NCBI GenBank assembly: GCA_001655195.1
Contig: LPNY01000021.1
Span: 225,030-282,378 of the forward strand
DNA length: 57,349 bases
Direction of reading: 5' to 3'
Source of the DNA: Arcobacter sp. EP1
Lineage (GTDB): Bacteria; Campylobacterota; Campylobacteria; Campylobacterales; Arcobacteraceae
Part shown: positions 57,061-57,349 of the stretch, piece by piece
Position numbering within the stretch: position 1 is the first letter of the stretch
How the letters are laid out: every line of letters starts with the position of its first letter
The notes under the pieces: model-generated
Told to the model about the DNA's origin: nothing
Database searches by the model: none
Seen by the model: only the letters and a program-made list of their open reading frames with translations
Translations under genes and position numbers: made by a program

Positions 57061-57300
57061 AGCAATAGAGATACAAAAGTGCTAATTTACTTTTTAACAC
57101 TTGATAGAAGTCCAATAAAGTCATGATTTAATGGCTTTTCACAAATAATATAGTTTCTAAAGTTAAGGAAAATTCAATTTACATAATGCTACCTTTATTA
57201 AATGTAATTATTAGGTTATTTAGGTGTAATTTATTACTGTGTAACATAATCCTTTGTACAGTAATCATTACAATCATACATAATAAAATAAGGAGAAAAG
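57061..57300. other. Intergenic region between the hrcA promoter and the last gene
   Basis: No complete gene found. On the minus strand, 57087-57167 reads LNFRNYIICEKPLNHDFIG and LLSSVKK then stop, which resembles the C-terminal end of a response-regulator receiver domain and may be a gene remnant. An inverted repeat ATTACTGT...ACAGTAAT (57233-57240, 57258-57265) precedes the last gene. Confidence 0.5.
57233..57265 (+). promoter_or_regulatory. Inverted repeat upstream of the terminal gene
   Basis: Eight-base arms ATTACTGT and ACAGTAAT are separated by 17 bases, about 35 bases before the ATG at 57301. A dimeric repressor site or attenuator hairpin are both possible; no regulator family is identified. 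Confidence 0.4.
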
Positions 57301-57349
57301 ATGAGAAAATTAACAGCAGTAGCATTAGCAGGGGCACTAAGTGTACCAA
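57301..57349 (+). CDS. Start of a secreted protein (partial)
   Basis: Sixteen codons, MRKLTAVALAGALSVP, the charged start and hydrophobic core of a Sec signal peptide, behind the strong ribosome site AAGGAG five bases before ATG. The gene leaves the window, so the product is unknown. Confidence 0.75.
   Translation, partial: MRKLTAVALAGALSVP

Overview
The window is AT-rich, densely coded DNA from a member of Campylobacterota, most likely an Arcobacter-like (Arcobacteraceae) marine bacterium. Support: the htrA - response regulator - sensor kinase order known from Campylobacter (htrA-cprRS), an hrcA-grpE-dnaK operon behind a CIRCE element, four membrane or cytosolic histidine kinases with the HQWRQPL type H-box typical of this phylum, and frequent TTG/GTG starts. 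No phage, IS element, CRISPR array or rRNA was seen.

Region A (1-19.7 kb, minus strand) is the remarkable part. Twelve co-directional genes, mostly overlapping or separated by a few bases, run from a type I secretion system (TolC-like channel, LapB-like ABC ATPase, HlyD-like adaptor), through three unusual enzymes (AMMECR1-like + alpha/alpha barrel; ATP-grasp + aldo/keto-reductase-like; ATP-grasp + AKR-like + Fic + MurF-like ligase, 1523 aa), to a complete 2-aminoethylphosphonate (AEP) pathway ending in CMP-AEP (PepM, Ppd, PhnW, PntC), a soluble histidine kinase, and the N-terminus of a large (Thr-Asp)n-repeat adhesin that continues past base 1. My reading is a secreted surface polymer or adhesin that is modified with, or co-produced with, an AEP-containing group. 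The Fic domain is a candidate CMP-AEP-using transferase, by analogy with phosphocholine-transferring Fic enzymes. The secretion ATPase gene is frameshifted in a (GA)6 tract, which suggests phase variation.

Region B (19.8-28.2 kb) holds an OmpR-type regulator, an MlaA-MlaC-RND lipid-trafficking operon, a secreted ankyrin protein, a Cache-domain kinase, and a tRNA-Leu/Ser/Cys cluster with a consensus promoter.

Region C (28.3-35.4 kb) holds ilvD, another sensor kinase and htrA-cprR-cprS. The cprR start is unusual, possibly AUC.

Region D (35.4-45 kb) is mainly cobalamin late synthesis and nucleotide loop assembly (cobQ, Cys-rich partner, CobD/CobC-like aminotransferase, cobS, cobU, cobT), interleaved with a kinase/periplasmic protein pair, a cupin, dtd, a transglutaminase-like protein and marC.

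Region E (45-57.3 kb) holds dsbD, a periplasmic thioredoxin, two rhodaneses (one without its cysteine), a Cache-HAMP-GGDEF-EAL protein, psd, mltA, small Cys-rich proteins, and dnaK-grpE-hrcA. The window ends in the first 16 codons of a secreted protein.
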